Assembly: GCF_900105905.1 (NCBI RefSeq)
Contig: NZ_FNSV01000005.1
Coordinates: 7,378,001-7,442,000 of the forward strand
DNA: 64,000 nt
Direction: 5' to 3'
DNA from: Rhodococcus koreensis
Lineage (GTDB): Bacteria > Actinomycetota > Actinomycetes > Mycobacteriales > Mycobacteriaceae
Part shown: one piece after another, positions 42,126 through 50,428 of the stretch
Position numbering within the stretch: position 1 is the stretch's first letter
Layout of the letters: each line of letters starts with the position of its first letter
Translations under genes and position numbers: made by a program
The notes under the pieces: generated by a model
What the model saw: only the letters and a program-made list of their open reading frames with translations
Told to the model about the DNA's origin: nothing
Database searches by the model: none

Positions 42126-43508
42126 CTACGCCGCGACGACCGTGTCGTCGTCCTGGAACGGGTCGCCGGTGCGCTCGGCGTTGTAGCGGGCTTCGTCGAG
42201 GATGCCCTCCCGCTTGGCGACGATGGTGGGGACGAGCGCCTGGCCGGTGACGTTCACCGCGGTGCGGCCCATGTCGACGATCGGCTCGACCGCGAGCAGC
42301 AGGCCGACACCGGCGAGGGGGAGCCCCAGCGTCGACAGCGTGAGCGTCAGCATGACCGTGGCTCCGGTGGTGCCCGCGGTGGCGGCGGAACCGATGACCG
42401 ACACGACGATGATCAGGAGGTAGTCGGTGAACGACAAAGGCACACCGTAGAACTCGGCGACGAAGATCGCTGCGATCGCGGGATAGATCGCGGCGCAGCC
42501 GTCCATCTTGGTGGTCGACCCGAGCGGCACGGCGAACGACGCGTACTCGCGGGGGACGCCGAGATTGCGTTCGGTGACCCGCTCGGTGAGGGGCAGGGTG
42601 CCGATCGACGACCGCGACACGAAGCCGAGTTGTGTTGCGGGCCACACGCCGGAGTAGAAGGCGCGCACCGACAGTCCGTGCGCGCGGATCAGGACGGGGT
42701 AGACGACGAAGAACACGATGGCCAGGCCGACGTACACGGCGGCGGTGAACCAGCCGAGCGAGCCGATGGCGTCCCAGCCGTACGTGGCGACGGCGTTCGC
42801 GATCAGTGCCGCGGTCCCGATCGGTGCGAGACGGATGATCCACCACAGCACCTTCTGCACGATGGCGAGGAGCGATGCGTTGAACTGCAGGAACGGTTCG
42901 GCTTTCGCTCCGACCTTCAGGGCGGCGATGCCGATCGCGGCCGCGACGACGAGCAGTTGCAGCACGTTGAAGCTCAGCGACGTGCTGGCCGCGCCCTCGG
43001 CGACGGTGGTCTTCGCGTTCAGTCCGAGGAAGTTGCTGGGGACCAGTCCGGTGATGAACGCCCACCACGAACCGGTGGTGCCGGGCGCCTTTTCGGTGGC
43101 GGCGCTGACGCCGGTGCGGGCTCCGGGCTGGGTGATCGACCCGACGACGATCCCGATGATCACGGCGATGAACGCGGTGATCGCGAACCACAGCAGTGTC
43201 TGGACGGCGAGGCGGGCGGCGTTGGCCACCTCACGCAGGTTGGCGATCGAGCTGACGATGGCCGTGAACACCAGCGGGATCACCGCGACGGTAAGCAGTT
43301 TCACGTAACTGGAGCCGATGGTGTGGACGGTTCCGACGAGCCAGTTCTCGTTGCCGTCGGCGGCGACGGGCATGGCGCGGGCGACGAGTCCGAGGATGAC
43401 GCCGACAACGAGACCGGTGACGATCTGGGGGCCGAACGAGGTGGCCCACTGGGGGAGACGGCGTCGAGAGGTGGTCTCGGCGCGCGTGGACAGCGCGGAA
43501 CTGGGCAT
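42126..43508 (-). CDS. Dicarboxylate/glutamate:cation symporter (DAACS family)
   Basis: 460 residues with the DAACS membrane layout. Signatures seen: YVKLLTVAVIPLVFTAIVSS, the serine-rich re-entrant loop SRSSIGTLPLTERV, the TM7 motif GSTTKMDGCAAIYPAIAAIF and the second hairpin AGTTGATVMLTLTLSTLGLP, with VDMGRTAVNVTG near the C-terminus. These carriers take up glutamate, aspartate or C4-dicarboxylates with H+ or Na+. It lies next to the glutamate synthase-like operon but is separately terminated. The exact substrate is not resolvable; the KMDG variant of the NMDG motif may be informative. Confidence 0.88.
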   Translation of the reverse strand: MPSSALSTRAETTSRRRLPQWATSFGPQIVTGLVVGVILGLVARAMPVAADGNENWLVGTVHTIGSSYVKLLTVAVIPLVFTAIVSSIANLREVANAARLAVQTLLWFAITAFIAVIIGIVVGSITQPGARTGVSAATEKAPGTTGSWWAFITGLVPSNFLGLNAKTTVAEGAASTSLSFNVLQLLVVAAAIGIAALKVGAKAEPFLQFNASLLAIVQKVLWWIIRLAPIGTAALIANAVATYGWDAIGSLGWFTAAVYVGLAIVFFVVYPVLIRAHGLSVRAFYSGVWPATQLGFVSRSSIGTLPLTERVTERNLGVPREYASFAVPLGSTTKMDGCAAIYPAIAAIFVAEFYGVPLSFTDYLLIIVVSVIGSAATAGTTGATVMLTLTLSTLGLPLAGVGLLLAVEPIVDMGRTAVNVTGQALVPTIVAKREGILDEARYNAERTGDPFQDDDTVVAA

Positions 43509-43699
43509 GGGTGTGCCTTTCGCGTGGGGCCGTGGAACGTCGCCCGGTGGGGCGGATACGGCGGGAGAGAGTCCTGAGTGGAGAGGTGCGTCAGCGCGAG
43601 CGCGGACAGATCGCGCTCGCCTGCAGGCGGAGGTCGACGTAGCGCCGAGAGGTCAGGAACAACACTGCGGGAACAATACTCCTGGTGGCGGCGGGCGTT

Positions 43700-44686
43700 T
43701 TACTCCGGTTCCGCCTCGCCCGGATACCAGCGTGCGTAGACGTCGGGGTGGGCGCGGGTGCGGCTCTTCCACGCGTTCTCGCCGTACGTGTTGTAGAGCG
43801 GGTTCGACGGGTCGTCCTCGATTCCGCGGGCTCGTTCGGCCAGGTGCGGTGGCAGGGTGATGGTCGGGACCGTGGCGTCGAGAGCGGGATTGAGGAAGTA
43901 CGGGACCGACAATCGCTCGGGCGCACCGGCGGGGGTGAGCACCCGGTGCCGGGTGGCCCGGAGGTAGCCACCGGTCGCGACCTCGAGCAGTTCGCCGATG
44001 TTGACGACGAACGAACCCGCCCGCGCGGGCGCGTCGATCCAGTCGCCGTCCTCGGTCTCCACCTGCAGTCCCGACGACCCGGGTTCGAGGAGCAGCATGG
44101 TCAGCACACCCGAATCCTTGTGGGCGCCGACACCCTGCTCGCCGGTGTGGTCGGCGCTCGGGCGTTCCGGATAGCGGACGACCTTGATCAGTGTGGCGGG
44201 GGCGTGCGCGAAGGCGTCGTCGAAGATTGCCGGATCGGCGTCGAGTGACGCGGCCCAGTGCCGCAGCAGCCGCATCCCGACGTCGGCGAGCGCGGCGTCG
44301 AGGGCCTCGATCGTCTTCTCCAGGTCGGGGAGATCCGCGGGCCACTGATTGGGACCCTGCAGCCGCAGGTAGCCGGCGGCACCGGGGATCGGCTGCCGTT
44401 CGGGCCCGATGTCGATCTGTTCCCGCCAGTCGGTCTCACCGTTGGTCAGTTCGCCGCCCACCCGGTTGTAGCCGCGGAAATGGGGACTGTTCAGCATCGC
44501 GATCGACTGCTTGGCGTCGTCGGTCAGGGCGAAGAACTCCCGCGCGACGGTGAACACCCGGTCGAGGAGTGCCCGGTCCACGCCGTGCCCGTCGAGGTAG
44601 AAGAACCCGACGTGATGGGTGATCTCCCGCAGCCGTTCCCGCCCGGCCGGGATGTCCAGTTCGGCGAGGTCGATGACGGGGAGCAT
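43700..44686 (-). CDS. Isopenicillin-N-synthase-like 2-oxoglutarate/Fe(II) oxygenase
   Basis: 328 residues. The iron triad is H189-x-D191 (GAHKDSG) and H247 (ATRHRV); the 2-oxoglutarate or substrate carboxylate site is R258-x-S260 (RLSVPYF). The N-terminal DIOX_N-like part, with HVGFFYLDGHGVD, completes the family pattern. Bacterial members of this group act on amino acids, pyrimidine derivatives or ethylene-forming substrates; none can be chosen here. It lies 31 bases after a GNAT gene on the same strand, so the two may be co-transcribed. Confidence 0.88.
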   Translation of the reverse strand: MLPVIDLAELDIPAGRERLREITHHVGFFYLDGHGVDRALLDRVFTVAREFFALTDDAKQSIAMLNSPHFRGYNRVGGELTNGETDWREQIDIGPERQPIPGAAGYLRLQGPNQWPADLPDLEKTIEALDAALADVGMRLLRHWAASLDADPAIFDDAFAHAPATLIKVVRYPERPSADHTGEQGVGAHKDSGVLTMLLLEPGSSGLQVETEDGDWIDAPARAGSFVVNIGELLEVATGGYLRATRHRVLTPAGAPERLSVPYFLNPALDATVPTITLPPHLAERARGIEDDPSNPLYNTYGENAWKSRTRAHPDVYARWYPGEAEPE

Positions 44687-44717
44687 TCCTCCACGGTATC
44701 GCCGGGCGGTCGCGGTG

Positions 44718-45206
44718 TCAGGTGTCCCGGCGGCGCTCGAGCAGGACGCTGTCGTGCCAGGTGCCGTCGATCTGCGCGAGTCGCTCCCGCACCCCGACCG
44801 TCCGGTAGCCGACCGCGTGGTGCAGTGCGATGGACCCGCTGTTCACGGCCAGCACCGAGGCCTGGAGCGTCCAGGTGCCCGAGAAGTCGGCCTCGTCGAT
44901 GAGCCGCCGCATCAGCGTAGTCCCGACGCCGGCCCCGCGGAACTCCCTGGCGGTGTACACGGAATTCTCGGCGACCCCGCGGAAGCACCGCCGCGAGGAT
45001 ATGGGGGAGAGGGCGGCCCACCCGGCCACCGTCCCCGACACCTCGGCCACCCACCGGTGCCCGTCGAGCCAGCGTGTGTCCAGCTCCGACCTGGTCGGGG
45101 TCACCGTCTCGAACGTGGCCCGTCGCGTCGCGATCCCCTCGGAGTAGATCCGGAGCACCGCCTCCCAGTCGGCCGCGGCGAGCCGGCGTACCGTGATCGC
45201 CTCCAT
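44718..45206 (-). CDS. GNAT acetyltransferase, phosphinothricin acetyltransferase-like
   Basis: 162 residues from ATG 45206 (MEAITVRRLAAADWEAVLRI). Pat/Bar-like features: YSEGIATRRATFET, VAGWAALSPISSR, the acetyl-CoA loop REFRGAGVGTTLMRRLIDEA and ALHHAVGYRTVGVRERLAQ near the C-terminus. The family N-acetylates phosphinothricin-like compounds or methionine sulfone/sulfoximine. A longer open frame to 45281 adds residues unlike the family. It precedes the IPNS-like gene. Confidence 0.85.
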   Translation of the reverse strand: MEAITVRRLAAADWEAVLRIYSEGIATRRATFETVTPTRSELDTRWLDGHRWVAEVSGTVAGWAALSPISSRRCFRGVAENSVYTAREFRGAGVGTTLMRRLIDEADFSGTWTLQASVLAVNSGSIALHHAVGYRTVGVRERLAQIDGTWHDSVLLERRRDT

Positions 45207-45329
45207 CGTGGAGGTGTTGCCATGAAGTGCTGTGGCACAACGCAATCGCGGATCTGGTTCCGGAGGGACGAGGGCGAACATGGCGCCAGCTTAGCGGCTC
45301 GACGGGCCGGTGTGGGGTGCCACGTTTCG

Positions 45330-45380
45330 GGGCGAATGTACCTCCGGGCGCCTCGGGTGCGCCGACGGGTACATTCGCCC
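45330..45380. terminator. 13-bp stem hairpin after the amine-catabolism operon
   Basis: GGGCGAATGTACC (45330-45342) pairs perfectly with GGTACATTCGCCC (45368-45380); the loop is 25 bases and GC-rich. It begins 6 bases past the aldehyde dehydrogenase stop on the minus strand. Confidence 0.6.
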
Positions 45381-45385
45381 GCGCG

Positions 45386-46885
45386 TCACCGCAGCCGGAT
45401 CCACGTCGTCTTCAGTCCGGTGTACTTGTCCATCGCGTGCAGGGAGAGGTCGCGGCCGAACCCGGACTGTTTGAACCCGCCGAACGGGGTCTGCGCGCTG
45501 ATGGCGTCGACGGTGTTGACGGAGACGGTTCCCGCCCGCAGTGCCGCGGAGACGCGGTGCGCCCGGTTCAGATTCTCGGTCCACACCGAGGCGGCCAGAC
45601 CGTAGATGCTGTCGTTGCCCATGCGGACCGCGTCGGCCTCGTCGGTGAACGTCTGGACGGTGAGGACGGGTCCGAAAACTTCCTGGGTCACCACCTCGGC
45701 GGTGGGTGCGACGTCCGCGAAGATCGTCGGTTCGACGAAGGATCCGCGGCCGTCGACGGTGGTCCTGTTGCCGCCCAGCAACACCCGGCCGTCGGACCGG
45801 GCGCGGTCGATGAACCCCGCGACGGTGCGAGCGTGGTTCTCGTCGACGATCGCGCCCAGTGTGGAAGCGGGATCGAGCGGATTGCCGGCGCGGATCGACG
45901 ACGCCCGGCGGACGAGGGCCTCGGTCACCTGTTCGGCCACCGACTCCTCGACCAGCAAGCGGGAGTTGGCCGAGCACACCGCCCCCTGGTTGTAGAACGC
46001 GCCGAACACGGCGTTCTCCACCGCCTCGTCGAGGTCGGCGTCCGCGAACACCAGGTTGGGGCTCTTGCCTCCGCATTCGAGCCACACCTGCTTGAGGTTC
46101 GAGTCCGCCGCGTACCGGAGGAACCGTTTCCCGGTGGCGGTCGAGCCGGTGAAGGCGACGACGTCGACGTCGGGATGCAGGCCCAGCGCCGCCCCGGCGG
46201 TGGCGCCGAGCCCCGGGACGACGCTCAGGACGCCGTCGGGCAGCCCCGCCTCGGTCGCGAGTTCGGCCAGTCGCAGCACCGACAGCGGGGCCTGCTCGGC
46301 GGGTTTGAGGACGACGCTGTTGCCCGCTGCGAGGGCCGGCGCCAGCTTCCACACCGCCAGATCGAGCGGAAAGTTCCACGGCACCACGGCGGCGACGACA
46401 CCGAGCGGTTCGCGGGAGACGAGCGCGAGACTTCCCGGATCGGTGGGCGCGATCTCCCCGCCGATCTTGTCGAGAGCCTCGGCGTAGAACGTGAAAAGTG
46501 CGGCGGCCGAGGGGACGTCGACGGTCAGCGCCTCCACCACGAGCTTGCCCATGTCGAGGGAGTCGAGCAGGGCGAGCTCGTGGCGGTGCTCGAGGATCAG
46601 CTCGGCGAGCCTGAGCAGGACCCGTTTGCGGTGGGACGCCGGGCTGCGCGACCAGATGCCCGAGTCGAACGCCTCCCTCGCGGACCGGACCGCCGCGTCG
46701 ACGTCGGGGGCGTCCGCGGCGGACACCCGGGCGAGCAGTTCACCGGTCGCCGGGTTGATCGAATCGAACGTCTCGTCCGATTTCGCGGGACGGAACGCGC
46801 CGTCGACGAACAGTTCGCGGCGCGGCGTGATTGCCGCGGCGAGTGCTGTCCAGTCGTCGAGTGTGGTCGGATCAGGCATCGTCAT
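45386..46885 (-). CDS. NAD(P)-dependent aldehyde dehydrogenase (PuuC/betaine-aldehyde type)
   Basis: 499 residues. Motifs: VPWNFPLDLAVWKLAPALAA for cofactor binding, LECGGKSPNLVFADADLDEA with the general-base Glu, and YNQGAVCSANSRLLVEES with the catalytic Cys. The C-terminal QTPFGGFKQSGFGRD is typical of gamma-glutamyl-aminobutyraldehyde, aminoaldehyde and betaine-aldehyde dehydrogenases. It is the last gene of an operon with a small cupin and a dimethylamine-dehydrogenase-like flavoprotein, so the substrate may be an aldehyde released by amine oxidation. An ATG two codons further in is an alternative start. Confidence 0.88.
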   Translation of the reverse strand: MTMPDPTTLDDWTALAAAITPRRELFVDGAFRPAKSDETFDSINPATGELLARVSAADAPDVDAAVRSAREAFDSGIWSRSPASHRKRVLLRLAELILEHRHELALLDSLDMGKLVVEALTVDVPSAAALFTFYAEALDKIGGEIAPTDPGSLALVSREPLGVVAAVVPWNFPLDLAVWKLAPALAAGNSVVLKPAEQAPLSVLRLAELATEAGLPDGVLSVVPGLGATAGAALGLHPDVDVVAFTGSTATGKRFLRYAADSNLKQVWLECGGKSPNLVFADADLDEAVENAVFGAFYNQGAVCSANSRLLVEESVAEQVTEALVRRASSIRAGNPLDPASTLGAIVDENHARTVAGFIDRARSDGRVLLGGNRTTVDGRGSFVEPTIFADVAPTAEVVTQEVFGPVLTVQTFTDEADAVRMGNDSIYGLAASVWTENLNRAHRVSAALRAGTVSVNTVDAISAQTPFGGFKQSGFGRDLSLHAMDKYTGLKTTWIRLR

Positions 46886-46906
46886 CCTCGTGCTCGAAAG
46901 TGATGG

Positions 46907-47272
46907 TCAGGGAACGTAGATGGCGAACTGCTTGAGCAGCGGTTCGTCGACGCGGTATTCCCCGCGCCACCCCTTGGTCAGGGTGAACGCGTCGCCGGGG
47001 CCGAAGGTGTGGGCGACCCCGTCGTCCGCCGTCAAGGTCACGGAGCCCTCCAGGACCCGGGTGTATTCGTCGCCCGGGTAGGACTCGATGAACTCGCGGT
47101 AGGGCTCGGCGCGCCACGAGCCGACGGTGAACTTCTCGTCGCCGCTGCTCAGGTGGACCATTTCGTGTTCTTGCGGATCGCCCGCCCGGAGCGTCTCCGC
47201 GGTGACGTAGGCGCTGGGGGTCATCGCCGCGACGTTCTCGGCGTCGGTGGGGATCGGGTGTACTGCGGTCAT
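46907..47272 (-). CDS. Small cupin protein (DUF861/cupin_3 type)
   Basis: 121 residues from ATG 47272; the much longer open frame upstream lies antisense-like over the flavoprotein's coding region and is not real. The region DEKFTVGSWRAEPYREFIES and YPGDEYTRVLEGSVTLTADD, with GPGDAFTLTKGWRGEYRVDE, matches the single-domain cupin_3 pattern of the (S)-ureidoglycine aminohydrolase/EutQ-like group. It lies 11 bases after the flavoprotein gene and 21 before the aldehyde dehydrogenase, inside one operon. Role unknown. Confidence 0.8.
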   Translation of the reverse strand: MTAVHPIPTDAENVAAMTPSAYVTAETLRAGDPQEHEMVHLSSGDEKFTVGSWRAEPYREFIESYPGDEYTRVLEGSVTLTADDGVAHTFGPGDAFTLTKGWRGEYRVDEPLLKQFAIYVP

Positions 47273-47283
47273 GGCGGTGTTCC

Positions 47284-49401
47284 TCAATTCTGTGCGTTGG
47301 CGAACGGGGGGATCGTCAGTGTGCTGACGGGTTCGATCGACAGGCCGGTGACTTCCCGGCGGAAGGCGACGGGGCCCGGCGCGGGCGGTTCGTCGAGTTC
47401 CTCGGCGTACCGGTGCCCGGACCAGACGGCCGCTGCGATGGTGGACGGCGCCCAGGCGTCGCCGATGCCGCGGACGCTGCGCAGGTCGGCGGCGGCCCAC
47501 TCGGATTCGCGCGACTGCAGGTCGTGGAACAGTCCGTCGTGCGGAAGCCGGGCGGTGACCAGGACGACGCCGTCCGCGTCGAAGAACTGTTCGTCGCCGG
47601 TGAACGCGCACACCGTGCGGACACCTTCGGGGGTGATCGCGGTGACAGCGCGGTTCACCTGAACGTGGACCCCGGCCTTGATGATTCGCTTGCGTATCCG
47701 GACCACTTCCATGGTGTTCGTCGTCCACTGCGACACGTGCGCGGCCGGAGTGATCAGGGTGACGTCGAATCCCTCCTTCGCCAGGAGTTCGGCGACGACC
47801 GCCCCGAGGTAGTAGTGGTCGTCGTCGAAGAGCACCACCTTGTTGCCCGCCGGTCGCAGCCCCGCCATCACGTCGTCCGGTGTGAGGACGTCGGCGTGGT
47901 CGTCGACGGGAACGGCGTGGGTGTGCCACCGGCCGACGCCGTCGCGGCGCCAACTCGAACCGGTGGCGACGACCACGTGGTGGAAGTCGTTGTCGATGAC
48001 GTCGTCGGCGGTCATCTCGCTCTCCATGAACACGTCGACGTTGGACAACGTGCGGAGTTGCTGCTGCCGGTAGTCCACCACCCGGATCCAGGCGGACAGT
48101 CCGGGCAGCTTCGACTCCCGGGTCACCCGGCCACCGAGTTGCCTGCCGGCCTCGGCGAGGCTCACGGTGTAACCGCGTTGCCCGAGGGCACGCGCGGCCT
48201 CGAGGCCGGCGGGACCCGCACCGACCACGAGCACGTTCGACTCGCTCGACCGGACCTTGATCCGCTCCGGGTGCCAGCCGCGACGGAACTCCTCGCCCAT
48301 CGTCGGGTTCTGGGTGCAGCGGATCGGAGACATCGTGAAGTCACCGGACACGCAGATGTTGCAGCCGATGCATTCGCGGATGTCCTCGAGGTTGCCCTCC
48401 TCGATCTTGCGGGGAAGGTACGGGTCGGCGATCGACGGTCGGGCCGCCCCGATGAAGTCGAGGATGCCGCTCTTGACCTGGTGCAGCATCGTGTCGGGCG
48501 AGGTGAAACGGCCGACACCGACGACGGGTTTGGTGGTGAGTTGCTTCAGTCCCCGAACGTACGGTTCCTGCTCCGCCTCGGGTCCGAACCGCGAGGTGAC
48601 GGAGTCGTCCTCCCAGCTGCCGAGCACGAAGTCCCACAGGTCCGGGGTCTCGCCGAGCAGGCCGATCACGTCCTCGATCTCGCTGCGCGTGATGCCCTCG
48701 TCGCCGAGGAGTTCGTCGACGGAGATGCGGCACGCGACCGCGGCCTTGCCGTCGGCGACCTCGCGGGAATCCTCGAGGATCTCGCGGAGCAGGCGCACGC
48801 GGTTGGTGAGGCTGCCGCCGTACTCGTCCGTCCGGTTGTTGTAGCGACGGGACAGGAAGTGGTGCAGGCCGCCGATCGCGTGCCCGGCATACACGTAGAC
48901 GATGTCGTATTCGGCCTTCAACGACCGGCGCACCGCCTCCTTGTGCCAGTGCCGGAGGTCGGCGATGTCCGACTTGGTCATCTCCCTGGCCTGGACGGGG
49001 TCGTAGTTCCAGGAGACGACGGGCAGATTCTGCGGGCCGAGCGGGGTTTCGCGGCTGATCAGATTGGGGCTGTTCAGGCCGTTGTGGGCGAGTTCGATGC
49101 CGGCGAGAGAACCGCCTTCGTGGATCTTCTCGGAGATCCTGGTGAGGGCGGGCAGGTCCTGATCGTCCCAGAGGCGCAGTTCGATGAACGGGCCGATGTC
49201 CGAGGTGGGGTGGATCTCGACCTGCTCGGTGCAGACGACCGCCCAGCCGCCCTCGGCCTTGACTCGCCGCATGTAGGCCTCGCCGGAGGGGTCGCGGTAG
49301 CCCATGCCGTTGCAGTGGGGGACCTGGAAGAACCGGTTGCGGGCGGTGACCGGTCCGATCTTGACCGGTTCGAACAGGATGTCGTATCGCGGATCACGCA
49401 C
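47284..49401 (-). CDS. Dimethylamine/trimethylamine dehydrogenase-like flavoprotein
   Basis: 705 residues from GTG 49401, chosen because AGGA precedes it and the protein then starts RDPRYDILFEPVKIGP exactly as mature trimethylamine dehydrogenase. Old-yellow-enzyme barrel: C30 (QVPHCNGMG) aligns with the cysteine that binds FMN covalently, and DIVYVYAGH keeps the catalytic Tyr and His. The 4Fe-4S motif is CIGCNICVSG with a fourth Cys in IRCTQN. A C-terminal ADP/FAD-like domain follows (VLVVGAGPAGLEAARALG). Position 60 is Gln, as in dimethylamine dehydrogenase, not Tyr. N-methyl amino acid demethylases of this superfamily are an alternative. Confidence 0.85.
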   Translation of the reverse strand: MRDPRYDILFEPVKIGPVTARNRFFQVPHCNGMGYRDPSGEAYMRRVKAEGGWAVVCTEQVEIHPTSDIGPFIELRLWDDQDLPALTRISEKIHEGGSLAGIELAHNGLNSPNLISRETPLGPQNLPVVSWNYDPVQAREMTKSDIADLRHWHKEAVRRSLKAEYDIVYVYAGHAIGGLHHFLSRRYNNRTDEYGGSLTNRVRLLREILEDSREVADGKAAVACRISVDELLGDEGITRSEIEDVIGLLGETPDLWDFVLGSWEDDSVTSRFGPEAEQEPYVRGLKQLTTKPVVGVGRFTSPDTMLHQVKSGILDFIGAARPSIADPYLPRKIEEGNLEDIRECIGCNICVSGDFTMSPIRCTQNPTMGEEFRRGWHPERIKVRSSESNVLVVGAGPAGLEAARALGQRGYTVSLAEAGRQLGGRVTRESKLPGLSAWIRVVDYRQQQLRTLSNVDVFMESEMTADDVIDNDFHHVVVATGSSWRRDGVGRWHTHAVPVDDHADVLTPDDVMAGLRPAGNKVVLFDDDHYYLGAVVAELLAKEGFDVTLITPAAHVSQWTTNTMEVVRIRKRIIKAGVHVQVNRAVTAITPEGVRTVCAFTGDEQFFDADGVVLVTARLPHDGLFHDLQSRESEWAAADLRSVRGIGDAWAPSTIAAAVWSGHRYAEELDEPPAPGPVAFRREVTGLSIEPVSTLTIPPFANAQN

Positions 49402-49580
49402 GGTGGGTTCCTGACTGGAGACGGAGAGTGGGCTCGCTGTGGTGGCCTGCGCACTCGGCTGGCCGGCCGTTCCACTGTCGCCGAGACGGCGATTCTTTGC
49501 GATCTGTCTCAAATAATTGCCGATCGAGTAGTGAAAGTCCAGGCTCGGTGGGAGAAATACCGCCCCGATCGCGACTTGTT

Positions 49581-49601
49581 TATTGATGAAGTTCATCAAT
49601 A
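49581..49601. promoter_or_regulatory. Perfect 21-bp palindromic operator at the TetR start
   Basis: Arms TATTGATGAA (49581-49590) and TTCATCAATA (49592-49601) are exact reverse complements around a single G. The second arm touches the TetR ATG at 49602. The palindrome lies within the 200-base divergent promoter region and is the obvious site for autoregulation and control of the flavoprotein operon. Confidence 0.75.
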
Positions 49602-50228
49602 ATGGTGGTCATGGCACGTCCGAAGAGGCAGGGAGTCCGGCGCAGTGAGATGGTCTCGGCGGCCACCACCGCGATCACCAAGCGGGGCATGACCGGGCTG
49701 CGCATCAAGGACGTCGCGGAGGAGGCGGGCCTGTCGGCGGGTCTGGTCAGCTACTACTACCCGTCACTCGAGGATCTGCTCGTCGAGGTGCACGAGCACG
49801 CGGTCGACCGGTTCTACCGGCGCAGGCACGACGCCGTGCAGGATCTCGCCGATCCGGTCGAGCGGCTGCGCACCACGGTGCGGCTGGGCATCCCCGATGC
49901 CGCCGACGATCCGCTGTGCACGGTCCTCTACGAACTGCATCTCCACGCGAGCCGCAACGCGACGCACTCCGCGCTGCTGTCGACGCTGTTCGACCTGGAG
50001 GTGTCGCTGTACAGCACGGTGCTCGAGATCGGCCGGTCCCAGGGCGTGTTCACGCCGTCGATGCCCACCGAGGAGATCGCCCGCACCGCGGTGAGCCTCG
50101 AGGACGCCTACGGCCTGCACATCATCGCGCGGAACCGGCGCATCGAGCCGTGGACCGCGCGGAACAGCGTCCTCCGCTACCTCGACACCGTGCTGTCGTG
50201 CTCGATCGCCGAGTTCACCGCGGACTAG
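49602..50228 (+). CDS. TetR-family transcriptional regulator (BetI-like)
   Basis: 208 residues; ATG 49611 (MARPKRQGVRRSE) is an equally good start and would leave more room after the operator. The N-terminal helix-turn-helix is clear: RIKDVAEEAGLSAGLVSYYY then PSLEDLLVEVHEHA. The SAGLVSYYYPSLEDLL form resembles BetI-type repressors of amine metabolism. The C-terminal ligand domain is generic. The gene is divergent from the dimethylamine-dehydrogenase-like operon and overlaps a perfect palindrome, so repression of that operon, relieved by an amine or aldehyde, is likely. Confidence 0.88.
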   Translation: MVVMARPKRQGVRRSEMVSAATTAITKRGMTGLRIKDVAEEAGLSAGLVSYYYPSLEDLLVEVHEHAVDRFYRRRHDAVQDLADPVERLRTTVRLGIPDAADDPLCTVLYELHLHASRNATHSALLSTLFDLEVSLYSTVLEIGRSQGVFTPSMPTEEIARTAVSLEDAYGLHIIARNRRIEPWTARNSVLRYLDTVLSCSIAEFTAD

Positions 50229-50267
50229 CCGCAGGGATTCACCCGAGTCTTGGCATCTGCAGAACTG

Positions 50268-50302
50268 ATGCACTACCCCGGATCTTTGTGTTGTACAGAT
50301 TT
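50268..50302 (+). promoter_or_regulatory. Shared promoter element, copy A (APC permease)
   Basis: A 35-base stretch matches 55937-55971 at 27 positions, with TGTGTTGTACAGATTT identical (50287-50302) and ATGCA at the same distance upstream. ACAGAT is the mirror of an upstream ATCT, giving an imperfect inverted repeat. It lies ~127 bases before the permease ATG. Confidence 0.6.
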
Positions 50303-50428
50303 GCCGGGCGCGGACGAGAGTAGTGACCGGCATCACTGCGATGTTGCCGCCGAAGGCCGACGCCGCGCCGGCCGAAACGCGCTAGCGCGCAAGCACTTTC
50401 CTATCGACTCCAGCAACGAGGTGCACCG

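Noticed and set aside
46907..47953. 348-codon version of the small cupin gene
   Set aside because: The extra N-terminal ~227 codons overlap the upstream flavoprotein in another frame and are Arg-rich; ATG 47272 gives a normal cupin.
47413..49602. A 729-codon plus-strand frame over the flavoprotein gene
   Set aside because: Opposite to a protein with complete dimethylamine-dehydrogenase motifs; composition is shadow-like.
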